Source: Lewinellaceae bacterium
Lineage (GTDB): Bacteria > Bacteroidota > Bacteroidia > Chitinophagales > Saprospiraceae
Reading direction: 5' to 3'
DNA length: 64,000 nucleotides
NCBI GenBank assembly: GCA_020636105.1
Contig: JACJYL010000001.1
Location: forward strand, 4,092,001-4,156,000
Positions 28,901 through 36,914 of this stretch are shown here, piece after piece. The number at the start of each line of letters is the position of its first letter. Within the stretch, counting starts at the first letter, position 1. The notes below the pieces were generated by a model. It was given only the letters and a program-made list of their open reading frames with translations. It had not been told where the DNA came from and did no database searches. Position numbers and translations under genes: made by a program.

Positions 28901-31900
28901 ACTGGTTCGACTTTGACCACGGTATCGTCAATGGGAACAATACCGGGGTTGAGCTGGCACAAAACCTGAAAATGGCCAATGCCCCAGGAGTTCTCCATAA
29001 TTTTGCATTAAATGGCAACAGTTCCAACTGGGTAGAAGGAACTACCGGCCCGGGAGATATTTTGTTCGTAAATCCACAAGCTACCGGAAACAATTCCGGC
29101 CATTCGTGGACAAATGCCTTTACCGACCTCAATGATGCCTTTACTTACGTAAATACGTGTAATCAGGTGACCGAGATCTGGGTGGCAGCAGGAACCTATA
29201 AGCCTGCCAATGGCACAAACAGGTTGAAATCGTTTAGCCTAAAGCGTGGAATTGCCATCTATGGCGGTTTTAACGGAACAGAAACTTCTCTTTCCGAACG
29301 CGACTGGGTAACCAACGAAACCATCCTGAGTGGGGACATAGGCATAACGGGAGATAATAGTGACAACAGCTACAATGTGATCTTCAATGGTGCCTACGCG
29401 ATTGACCAGACTGCCATCCTTGACGGATTCATCATTCAGGACGGTAATGCCAATGGCAGCTCCCTGGATACCGGGCATGGCGGTGGGATACACAACGCAG
29501 GCAGTTCACCGAGGATAGTCAATTGTGTTTTCAGGAATAACCAGGGTAACTTATCCGGAGGAGCCGTTTATAATCATTCCAATTCTGCTCCCCCGGTTTT
29601 CGTCAATTGCATTTTTTACAACAATAACAGTACCCAGGGTGCCGGAGCAATGGCCAACATAAATGCCGGTACCGTAATGACCAATTGTGTTTTTTATGAT
29701 AATCATTCCGGAAACGAAAATCCGGTTTGTATTGATAATTCCGGAATCACTCCGCAAATTTCGAACAGTATCATTTGGGGTAATGACGGCGTTATTTCGG
29801 GAAACCCGATAGTGGATCATTCGATCATTGAAGGGGGCTTTTCAGGTGCCGGGAACCTGGACACCGACCCGTTGTTTATCCACCCGGCAAGCCATGATTT
29901 TCATCTCCAAAACTGTTCACCTGCCATCAATGCCGGAAATAATAATGCCCTCCCGGCTGGCATCACCAACGATTTTGATGGAAATTCCCGGGTCTACAAT
30001 AATGACATAATAGACATGGGTGTTTATGAATATCAGGCAGTTGTGGACATTTGTACCTGTTTTGCCAGCGGGATCATTTATGTAAATGTCAATGCCACCG
30101 GTATAAATAATGGTCAAAACTGGACCGATGCTTTCACGGACCTGCAGGACGCCCTGGTACAGGCTAACGCTTGTTCCAATATTTCCGGGATCTGGGTTGC
30201 TGCCGGCACCTATCATCCTACTTCCGGTAATGACCGAAGCATTTCTTTTTCCATGTTAAACGGAGTGGCCATTTACGGCGGTTTTAACGGCACCGAAACG
30301 CAACTTTCGGAAAGAGACTTGGCAACATATGAAACCATCCTGAGTGGTGATATCGGTACAGTGAATGACGAAACAGACAACAGTTACCACGTCATTTCTA
30401 ACAATTATAACGGTCTTGACAATACTGCCATCCTCAACGGTTTTACCATCAGCGGGGGTAATGCGAACGGCAGTATTCAGGATAGTAGAGGAGGAGGCAT
30501 GTATAACTCATTATCGTCTCCGCTGGTCATCAACTGTATTTTTTCTGCCAACCAGTCTTCATCCTTTGGCAGCGGTGTTTTTAACAGCAATCCATGCACA
30601 CCGACTTTTATCAATTGTCTTTTCGCAAACGACCTTGCCAATCCGGGGGGAGAGGTTTTTAATGATATTGCCTCCGCTCGTTTTCAGAATTGTTCTTTTA
30701 CCGGCAATAGTGGACTGGCGATAAAAAATGTGGATGCCCAACCAACCCTTATCAATTGTATTGTTTGGAATAATGGCGGAAGTATTAGTAATTTGGGAAG
30801 TCTCAGCAATGTTGCCAACGTGAGCTATTCTATCATACAAGGTGGTTACCCGGGCACTGGCAACCTGAACGAAGACCCTCTCTTTGTAGATCCTGCCAAT
30901 GGTAACTTCCGCCTTCAGGTCTGCTCCCCCGCCATTGACACGGGTGATGGTGCCTTCGGTTCTTCTGCAAATACCACGACGGAAGACCTCGACGGTAATC
31001 CCCGCTTCTACAACAACGGCAATGTAGATATGGGAGCTTATGAATTACAGGAAATACCCACGCCGGTCGTTGCCAGTTGTCAGAACCAAACGGTAACCCT
31101 TAATGCTTCCGGAAATGCTAGCTTGTCGGTGGCAGCACTCGACGCGGGTTCTGACGGATGTGGCGTTCTTGACTTCACCGTTGATAATGCCAGCCTGTTG
31201 AGTTATGGCTGTTCGGATGTGGGTGTCCATAGTGTCATGGTTACCGTGACCGACCAAACCGATCAAACGGCGACATGCAGTGCAACCATAACCGTGACAG
31301 ACAATATCGCACCGGTTGTCAGTTGTGGCCTTAATGGTAATGTTACCCTGACTATCTCAGAAGATAATTCAGAGGATTGTTCGGTGAGTTATGAAATGTT
31401 CTATAGTCTGAGTGATAACTGCGGTTCCACCATATTGGCCAATGAATATGTGGTGAACGCTAATGGTGATGTTCTAAGAGATTATACGCGCGCGCTGTAC
31501 CAGAGTAGCTGGGGGTCGGCAATCAATCTTCCTGTCGGGGAATATACCGCAACCATTACGCCAACCGATGGAAATGAGAACGAAGGAATGCCCTGTTCTT
31601 TCACCATTACGGTGGTGGATGATGAAGCGCCAATTGCCCTTTGCCAGAATGCGACCATACAACTCGGAGCTTTAGGGATCGGTTCGATAACAACAAATGA
31701 CATAAATAATGGCTCTAATGATGCATGCGGCATCGCCAGTTTGTCCCTTTCTCAAACGACATTCGATTGCACCCATGTCGGCGAAAACACTGTTACCTTA
31801 ACGGTTACCGATAACAATACTAACATAAGTACCTGTACTGCAACAGTAACTATTGAAGACAATGTAGCTCCACAGGCTCTTTGTCAGAATACTACCGTGC

Positions 31901-33681
31901 AACTTGATGATTCAGGTAATGGCTCCATTACAGCCGCGGATATCAACAATGGCTCCAATGATGCCTGTGGCATCGGAGGTTTGTTGCTTTCGCAAACCGC
32001 CTTTGATTGTAGCCATGTCGGGACAAATACAGTAACCCTAACGGTTATCGATAACAACGACAATAAAACCCATTGTATGGCGACTGTTGTGGTTAAAGAC
32101 GGCGTCCCTCCACAGGCTCTTTGCAGAAATCCTGTCGTGCAACTCGATGCCAACGGAAACGGGTCTATTTCTACCGGCGATATCGATAACGGATCCAGTG
32201 ATGCCTGTGGTATTGCAGGGCTTTCGGCTTCTACAACGGGCTTTGACTGTTCAAATGTAGGAACCAATATGGTCACATTGATTGTTGAAGATGTGAATGG
32301 AAATGTGAACACCTGCACCGCCACCGTCACCGTTGAAGACAATGTAGCGCCCAATGCACTTTGTCACAACGGAGAGGTAAAATTAAACAGCCAGGGTTCA
32401 GGTTCCCTCTATGTGTTCCAGATAAACAATGGTTCCAACGACGCTTGTGGTGTTGAGGAGGTTTCTGTCTTTCCAAATACTTTTGGCTGTGATGACCTCG
32501 GCGACAATACCGTTACCCTCACAGTTACGGATGTCAATGGTAATACCAATGCCTGTACTGCCAACGTAAGCGTAATAGATAAAATTCCACCGCAGGCCTC
32601 CTGCCAGAATATTACCATTGCACTTGACCCTGAAGGATCAGCGGTCATTACCCCTGAGGAGATCGACAACAATTCATCAGACAATTGCTTTATAACGGAT
32701 ATGACGTTAGATAATGAAGCATTTGATTGTGACGATGTTGGAAACAATACCGTTACCCTTACCGTTTTCGACAGCAGCGGCAATTCGGATCAATGCACGG
32801 CAACGGTCAGTGTTGTGGAAGGAACGGGGCTGCCGACAAACTGGGCCCATGAAGACATCGGGCTAGCCAACGGGGATGCTTCCTACACACCCTGTGGAGG
32901 AAATTTCACGGTCAGCAGCTCAGGATATCCCACACCGTTAAATGATATTCAGCATTCTGCTTTCCAGGAAATATGCGGAAATGTAGAGATCATCGCCCAT
33001 ATAGAAAGTATAGTCAATCCTGGTTGGGCCGGTATTGAAATCCGTGAAACGCTGGACACTTATTCGAAAGCAGCCCAGCTCAAAACTCAGTTGGGGTCCT
33101 TCGTCCACAGGGTCGTAAGAACCACGACCGGCGGATATGCTATCAGTAAACAATTATTCAGGATCGGTCACCACTGGCTGAGACTGGTAAGGACGGGAAA
33201 CAGTTTTGTGGGATACACTTCTCCGAATGGGGTGAACTGGTTTTTTGCTTTCCAGTCGAATATCGCCATGGACGACTGCGTTTACGTCGGCTTGTTCACG
33301 GACAGCTATAATGCCAACGCTGCTACAACGGCGGTATTCAACCATGTTTCGGTAACCGGCAGCATTAATGAAGGCTTAAGCGCACCTGTTCAGGAGGTAA
33401 CCGATATCAGCGCGGAAGGTGTAAAACCTTTTGATTTTAACCTGTATCCTAACCCTGCGGATGAATTCCTGAACATCGGTTTCAACCAGGTCAGCGGACG
33501 GGAAATGATCCTCGAGATCGTGGACATCAACGGCAAACGGTTTTACTTTGAAGCCATCGAAGATGACCTTTTGGGTCTGAACCTGGACCTTCAGAAAATC
33601 GGGATGCCCGCCGGGATGTATCAGCTGAATATATGGTATGGTGACACGCTGATCAGCAAGCGATTTGTGAAAGGGAAATGA
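25930..33681 (+). CDS. Giant multidomain T9SS protein: MopE-type, beta-helix, LamG and HYR modules
   Basis: 2583 aa. Signal peptide (FFFFLIFSSGFAVKSFAQ). Residues about 117-385 carry three repeats of the MopE-type motif (DxDNDGYYTG, GDCND...NPGAxEICDNLDNNC), likely Ca/Cu binding. About 390-800, 1040-1370 and 1380-1705 are three right-handed beta-helix modules (TSWTDAFNDLQDAL, WVAAGTYKP, VAIYGGFNGxETQLSER, AILDGFT). A LamG-like sandwich lies between the first two (about 817-990, LSFDGTDDYVEV). From about 1710 come HYR modules, then the beta-sandwich shared with the 2291-aa protein, then a type A sorting domain (LYPNPADEFLNIGF...GMYQLNI). Probably a surface adhesin or carbohydrate-interacting protein; no catalytic motif was seen. 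It follows HTCS 2 by 105 bp. Confidence 0.82.
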   Translation: MFSAYFHLKKQFQALFFFFLIFSSGFAVKSFAQLSIPLCSTTLQMTNVGPNGIICPEDNPCTWSWSGAGLTFSCSTCQLTNITAPGPGTYSATIYFSGASNGSLTYSLTFGADDGDMDGFNDCDDCDDNNPGINPNTVWYLDADNDGYYTGTGITQCASPGTFYRYAGLIGGGDCNDSNPAVNPGAAEICDNLDNNCNNQVNEGLNLTYYRDADNDGFGNPGNTLLACSLPVGYVTNNSDCDDNNGAINPNTVWYLDADNDNYYTGSPMVQCTSPGTGYRYTGLVGGGDCNDGHSGINPGATEICDNLDNNCNNQTDEGVLNTFYRDMDGDSYGDPNISQQACSAPAGFVANNTDCDDNNPNVNPGTAEICDNLDNNCNNQVDDGINCCPATNIIYVNDDASGNNDGTSWTDAFNDLQDALALAGNCPNVTEIWVAAGTYKPTSGTDRSISFSMVTGVAIYGGFNGMETQLSERNWVSNLTMLSGDIGIQGNNSDNSFNVIKNENNGLNNSAILDGFTVTAGNANQDYLNNNAGGGLFNSWVSPKIMNCTFKENSALDGGGIYNSNATPAIINCRFYNNVATNSFGAGIYTIGGSPEIINCEFTGNSAAVYGGALFNNHCSSPIVNCIFKGNSAVAGAAIASYINSHEQITNCTFTANSASQSGGGLMSFSFTNNVTVSNCIFWENTKGGSSQVPGADIENGQNTPYVTISGTLLQLQQTSYGANLNFGSGNIFGSDPLFIENFNPSAPDPLLSGNLRLSPCSPAIDAGNNNPFPAGITTDLDGNPRFYDNGIVDMGAYEYQDITIDPVNDIPPLTTQNGLSFDGTDDYVEVFDNCGDNTFFPGGDAITVAYWFKGTNGQSAVRMQNGSDFIVAAWNNSMHILSNDGGTIGVLAGNGFDDGNWHHMAFTWQRNTVNGFKSYLDGQLVDQRNSSDTPLPAFNSGFFLGSFGGNSEFMNGTIDEVGIWSFALDGFIEQIMCDGSNTFPIVLANWFDFDHGIVNGNNTGVELAQNLKMANAPGVLHNFALNGNSSNWVEGTTGPGDILFVNPQATGNNSGHSWTNAFTDLNDAFTYVNTCNQVTEIWVAAGTYKPANGTNRLKSFSLKRGIAIYGGFNGTETSLSERDWVTNETILSGDIGITGDNSDNSYNVIFNGAYAIDQTAILDGFIIQDGNANGSSLDTGHGGGIHNAGSSPRIVNCVFRNNQGNLSGGAVYNHSNSAPPVFVNCIFYNNNSTQGAGAMANINAGTVMTNCVFYDNHSGNENPVCIDNSGITPQISNSIIWGNDGVISGNPIVDHSIIEGGFSGAGNLDTDPLFIHPASHDFHLQNCSPAINAGNNNALPAGITNDFDGNSRVYNNDIIDMGVYEYQAVVDICTCFASGIIYVNVNATGINNGQNWTDAFTDLQDALVQANACSNISGIWVAAGTYHPTSGNDRSISFSMLNGVAIYGGFNGTETQLSERDLATYETILSGDIGTVNDETDNSYHVISNNYNGLDNTAILNGFTISGGNANGSIQDSRGGGMYNSLSSPLVINCIFSANQSSSFGSGVFNSNPCTPTFINCLFANDLANPGGEVFNDIASARFQNCSFTGNSGLAIKNVDAQPTLINCIVWNNGGSISNLGSLSNVANVSYSIIQGGYPGTGNLNEDPLFVDPANGNFRLQVCSPAIDTGDGAFGSSANTTTEDLDGNPRFYNNGNVDMGAYELQEIPTPVVASCQNQTVTLNASGNASLSVAALDAGSDGCGVLDFTVDNASLLSYGCSDVGVHSVMVTVTDQTDQTATCSATITVTDNIAPVVSCGLNGNVTLTISEDNSEDCSVSYEMFYSLSDNCGSTILANEYVVNANGDVLRDYTRALYQSSWGSAINLPVGEYTATITPTDGNENEGMPCSFTITVVDDEAPIALCQNATIQLGALGIGSITTNDINNGSNDACGIASLSLSQTTFDCTHVGENTVTLTVTDNNTNISTCTATVTIEDNVAPQALCQNTTVQLDDSGNGSITAADINNGSNDACGIGGLLLSQTAFDCSHVGTNTVTLTVIDNNDNKTHCMATVVVKDGVPPQALCRNPVVQLDANGNGSISTGDIDNGSSDACGIAGLSASTTGFDCSNVGTNMVTLIVEDVNGNVNTCTATVTVEDNVAPNALCHNGEVKLNSQGSGSLYVFQINNGSNDACGVEEVSVFPNTFGCDDLGDNTVTLTVTDVNGNTNACTANVSVIDKIPPQASCQNITIALDPEGSAVITPEEIDNNSSDNCFITDMTLDNEAFDCDDVGNNTVTLTVFDSSGNSDQCTATVSVVEGTGLPTNWAHEDIGLANGDASYTPCGGNFTVSSSGYPTPLNDIQHSAFQEICGNVEIIAHIESIVNPGWAGIEIRETLDTYSKAAQLKTQLGSFVHRVVRTTTGGYAISKQLFRIGHHWLRLVRTGNSFVGYTSPNGVNWFFAFQSNIAMDDCVYVGLFTDSYNANAATTAVFNHVSVTGSINEGLSAPVQEVTDISAEGVKPFDFNLYPNPADEFLNIGFNQVSGREMILEIVDINGKRFYFEAIEDDLLGLNLDLQKIGMPAGMYQLNIWYGDTLISKRFVKGK
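32503..33259 (+). repeat. 757-bp module shared with the 2291-aa gene, copy 2
   Basis: Second copy of the block at 14234-14990, same orientation. Sequence divergence jumps sharply at both ends: the following sandwich end and the sorting domain are only moderately similar between the two proteins. Confidence 0.92.
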
Positions 33682-34040
33682 TAACTTTTTTCCGATAAAA
33701 GATTAACATGAGCCATCCCGAATTTTCAAAAACTGTCTGAAATAGAAATTTTTTGATTATTTGAAGTATTTTTTAAATGTAAAATGTAAAACAAGGAATT
33801 TAAAACCTGCCTGCTGACGCAGGAAGGCAGGTGTAAAAGTGAGTGGGCAAAAGGTTTGGGTTTTGGGAAAAAGTCATTTTTTGTCGCAAAACACCTAACC
33901 CACGACCCAAACACTTCTAAATTTTGCGGTTACTTGTTTTAAACCTTGCCTGCTGCCGCGACGGAAGGCAGGTTTTGCGGTTTATTTCTTTTGTAAAAGA
34001 GTCATCTTACCTTAGGGGCAGGAAATTAAATTTGGTAAAT
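33682..34040. other. Intergenic region upstream of the IS110 element, with small palindromes
   Basis: No gene. Two copies of a CCTGCCT...AGGCAGG palindrome occur near 33811-33832 and 33945-33973, resembling dispersed REP-like repeats of Bacteroidota genomes. CATCCCGAATTT at 33714-33725 recurs after the transposase gene at 35262-35273. The IS left end is probably within or just after this stretch. Confidence 0.4.
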
Positions 34041-34055
34041 TTGAAATGAAAAAAT

Positions 34056-34200
34056 AAGGAAGCGGCATAAGACTATAATGAGTCATTTGTCATTAAGACA
34101 GTTCGGGATAGCCAGTCCCGCTTCCTTTTCTCTGTTTCACCTCGGACAGTTTGTTAGGCAAAAAGCCTGAGTAAGATAGATGAGGCATAACAGAAGTTAT
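34056..34200 (+). ncRNA. Candidate IS110 bridge RNA region
   Basis: The non-coding DNA upstream of the transposase folds well by eye. AAGGAAGCGG (34056-34065) pairs perfectly with CCGCTTCCTT (34118-34127), enclosing a large internal region, and AGGC-AAAAA-GCCT forms a second hairpin at 34156-34168. IS110-group elements are known to encode a bridge RNA here, whose loops pair with target and donor DNA. Loop assignments were not made, so the RNA limits are approximate. Confidence 0.45.
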
Positions 34201-34228
34201 TTTATCAACACAAATTTACCGATTTAGT

Positions 34229-35218
34229 ATGAAACAATCTGATCGTTTTGTAGGAATTGACATATCAAAAGATAGTTTTGATGTCTGCGTTTTATCACAA
34301 GGGGCTCTATTAGAAGAAAGCCGTTTTAATAATGATGCTCAAGGTTGGCAAAAGTTTGCTAAAAACCTTAGTGATCAGGACTTATGCATAATAGAAGCAA
34401 CGGGATCTTATCATGTAGGGTTGGCATTATATTTAGTTGAGCATGATAAACGTGTTAGTGTAGTCAACCCTTTGCGTGTAAAGTATTTTTCTCGATTGAA
34501 TCTCAAGAGGGCAAAAACAGATAGGGTAGATGCTTATGTTATTGCCCAGTATGGCCAAGTATTTAAGCCTGAAAGTTGGACAGCTCCACCGACACATTTA
34601 AGACAACTTCAACAGTTAATGACAGTTTCTGCACAATTAACAAAACAAAAGACGGCATTAATCAATCAACAAAAAAACTTTGAACTTGTACCAGACCCCA
34701 GTAAAGAAGCCCTTGAAATAATAAAGTGCCAAATAGTAAAATTAGAGAAACATTTACAAGAAATACAATGCCTTATCAATAATAGCATTAAAGAACATTA
34801 CAAAGAATTAGAGGCTTCTTTACGATCAATTCCCGGTTTAGGTCCCAAAACGGTAGCCACCTTAATCCTAATAACTGGAGGCTTTACCAAGTTTGGATCA
34901 TATAAAGCTTTGATAGCCTATGTGGGGTTAGCTCCTCGGACATACGAGTCAGGAGTAAGTGTTAAGGGAGCTTCACACATCTGCAAGTTAGGGTCATCCT
35001 ATCTTCGAAAGTTACTTTATGAATGTGCTTTAAGTGCCAAAAGGTTTAACCCTGTATGTAAGGAACTATTTGAAAGACTCTATATTGCAAAGAAAAAACC
35101 ATTTAAAGTAGCCATGATTGCGGTGGCCAATAAGTTGCTGAAAATCGCTTTCACTATAGCTATAACTGGACAAAAATTTGATCCGGAATACAGACTAAAA
35201 CATTATTTTGCCAAATAA
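34229..35218 (+). CDS. IS110-family transposase (DEDD / bridge recombinase)
   Basis: 329 aa, the usual length for the family. The N-terminal RuvC-like DEDD domain shows Asp in VGIDISKDSFDV, Glu in IIEATGSYH and the Asp pair in AKTDRVDAYVIAQY. The central part is helical (about residues 115-195). The C-terminal Transposase_20 domain has SIPGLGPKTVATLI, YVGLAPRTYESG and the serine-containing SHICKLGSSYLRKLLYECA. These enzymes move the element through an RNA-guided recombination with both DEDD and serine active-site residues. The frame is intact with all key residues present, so the element may be active. GATTTAGT precedes the ATG, with no clear ribosome site. Confidence 0.93.
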   Translation: MKQSDRFVGIDISKDSFDVCVLSQGALLEESRFNNDAQGWQKFAKNLSDQDLCIIEATGSYHVGLALYLVEHDKRVSVVNPLRVKYFSRLNLKRAKTDRVDAYVIAQYGQVFKPESWTAPPTHLRQLQQLMTVSAQLTKQKTALINQQKNFELVPDPSKEALEIIKCQIVKLEKHLQEIQCLINNSIKEHYKELEASLRSIPGLGPKTVATLILITGGFTKFGSYKALIAYVGLAPRTYESGVSVKGASHICKLGSSYLRKLLYECALSAKRFNPVCKELFERLYIAKKKPFKVAMIAVANKLLKIAFTIAITGQKFDPEYRLKHYFAK

Positions 35219-35258
35219 AATTTTCTGATTTTCCGAAAAAAATTTGGAGATGAACACA

Positions 35259-35312
35259 GTTCATCCCGAATTTAATCTGATTAGATGAAATTCGGGATGA
35301 ACTCATGTTTTT
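35259..35312. terminator. Strong stem-loop downstream of the transposase
   Basis: Perfect 15-bp arms at 35259-35273 and 35288-35302 (GTTCATCCCGAATTT and its complement) with a 14-nt loop, followed by TCATGTTTTTTTAATTTT. Acts plausibly as a terminator for the transposase, or may be part of the element's right end. Confidence 0.65.
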
Positions 35313-35786
35313 TTAATTTTCAGCGTAGCAACTCCCTTGCTGTCTTTAGTCTTTTACAAAAATAATAGTATGCGCTCTTCCTTGGCGGAAAGGGTTGTGG
35401 TAAATTCCGTCATAGACTTCCAATATTTGGAATCCAGAATATGACGTTCGCTATTTCTCGAAGATATCAATTTTTTTGAAAGAACGTTTGGTTTTTTACA
35501 TAGCATTTTAAGTGGAGTCAGCCCCTTAATAGGAGCAACTTATTTAATTATTGTTTTATTACCTTTTTTGTAAAACCAGATAGGTTCGGATAAGTTTACG
35601 CTCAATATTTTTTTCTGGCCACTTAAGTCCAGTAAGGTGCCGTTGTTAAACTATTCTGACTTCGACGTTTAAACCATAAAGAACCCCCTGTTGCGATTTT
35701 TCTGTATCATAAGTTGTATATTTGTGCAACGCCATAATTGATGAATAGACCTTTGAACAGTCTTCCCACCGCTAAATTTATTTATC
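35313..35786. other. Intergenic region between the IS and the dehydrogenase-like gene
   Basis: No gene recognised. It contains a promoter-like element near 35717. The rest may include the IS right flank. Confidence 0.35.
35691..35724 (+). promoter_or_regulatory. Bacteroidota-type promoter for the dehydrogenase-like gene
   Basis: TATATTTG at 35717-35724 matches the -7 consensus TAnnTTTG; TTGCG at 35691 is a fair -33 element with 21 bp between. It lies 62 bp upstream of the start codon. Confidence 0.45.
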
Positions 35787-36914
35787 ATGAAAAAAAGCAT
35801 CCTCATCCTTGGCGGTTACGGCAATGCCGGTTTTCTTATCTCAAAATACTTGCTGCAGGAAACTCATGATGTTGCCATTATTATTGCCGGGAGGCATTTC
35901 GAAAAGGCACAAAAGGCAGCGGACGAATTAAATCAATTGTTCCCGGGGCAAAGAACGTCGCCGGTGCAAGTCGATGTTGCAGACCGACAAATCTTCCGTG
36001 ATGCCCTGTCAAAAGCCAGTCTTGTAGTGATGGCTTCCGGTACTATGAAGCATACCCAATTGGTTGTGGAAGAAGTACTGAATGCCGGCATTGATTATTT
36101 CGATCTGCAACTTTCGTCACCAGTCAAACTGGATGTTTTATTCTCCCTTAAAGATAAGATTGAAGCTTCCGGTCATTGTTTCATTACTGACGGGGGTTTT
36201 CATCCCGGCGTTCCTGCTGCACTGTTAAGGTATGCTGCAGGGATGTTTGACAGCCTTGAAAAAGCCAATGTTTATGGAGGATTAAAAGTGGACTGGGCAG
36301 CTATAGATGCATCTGAAGGTACCCTGGATGAATTGGTGGACGAATTTAAATACTACCAAATGCTGTTTTTGAAAAACGGCCGCTGGAAAAAGATGAGCTA
36401 CTTCGCCATGCCCCCTGGTTTTGATTTCGGACCACCACTTGGCAAGCTGTATTGTGCCCCGATGTTTCTGGAAGAACTAAGGTCATTGCCGGAAGAAATT
36501 CCAGAGTTGAAAGAAACCGGGTTTTATGTCAGCGGTTTCAACCCGATCCTGGATTACCTTTTGTTACCGGTCATTATGTTTGGAATCAAAATCTTCCCGG
36601 AAAGATTCGCAGATCCATTTATCAAACTGTTTCAGTTTGGATTGAAATTCGGCAAACCGCCCTATGGAGTCAAACTGGTTGCTGATTGCAGCGGTTTGAA
36701 GGAAGGGAAGCCGAAACATATTCAACTGTCGCTTACCCATGAAGATGAATATGTTTTAACGGCAGTGCCTGTAGTGGCCTGTCTTTTACAATACCTTGAC
36801 GGAGCCATACGTAAACCCGGTCTGTGGTTCCAGTCCAATGTTGTGGAACCTGAACGATTCTTCAATGATATGGGCAGAATGGGCTTACCGTTAGTGGTTC
36901 AGGATGTTTCTTAG
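35787..36914 (+). CDS. Saccharopine dehydrogenase-like NAD(P)-binding protein
   Basis: 375 aa. The N-terminus is a Rossmann fold with ILGGYGNAGFLISKYL (glycine-rich nucleotide loop), IIAGRHFEKAQKAADEL after strand two, and VQVDVAD at the strand-three end, as in the saccharopine dehydrogenase NADP-binding family. The middle contains FITDGGFHPGVPAALLRYAA, typical of that family. The C-terminal half has hydrophobic segments (LDYLLLPVIMFGIKIFPE), so membrane association is possible. The substrate cannot be told; many relatives are uncharacterised oxidoreductases, not lysine enzymes. The 3' end overlaps the convergent SprB-like gene by 24 bp. Confidence 0.78.
   Translation: MKKSILILGGYGNAGFLISKYLLQETHDVAIIIAGRHFEKAQKAADELNQLFPGQRTSPVQVDVADRQIFRDALSKASLVVMASGTMKHTQLVVEEVLNAGIDYFDLQLSSPVKLDVLFSLKDKIEASGHCFITDGGFHPGVPAALLRYAAGMFDSLEKANVYGGLKVDWAAIDASEGTLDELVDEFKYYQMLFLKNGRWKKMSYFAMPPGFDFGPPLGKLYCAPMFLEELRSLPEEIPELKETGFYVSGFNPILDYLLLPVIMFGIKIFPERFADPFIKLFQFGLKFGKPPYGVKLVADCSGLKEGKPKHIQLSLTHEDEYVLTAVPVVACLLQYLDGAIRKPGLWFQSNVVEPERFFNDMGRMGLPLVVQDVS

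Larger units (their letters stand above)
34041..35312 (+). mobile_element. IS110-family insertion element (approximate limits)
   Basis: One intact DEDD transposase gene with about 190 bp of structured non-coding DNA before it and a strong hairpin after it. IS110 elements lack terminal inverted repeats, so the ends cannot be fixed by eye; the limits given are estimates. Base composition is AT-richer than the flanking adhesin gene. Confidence 0.7.
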
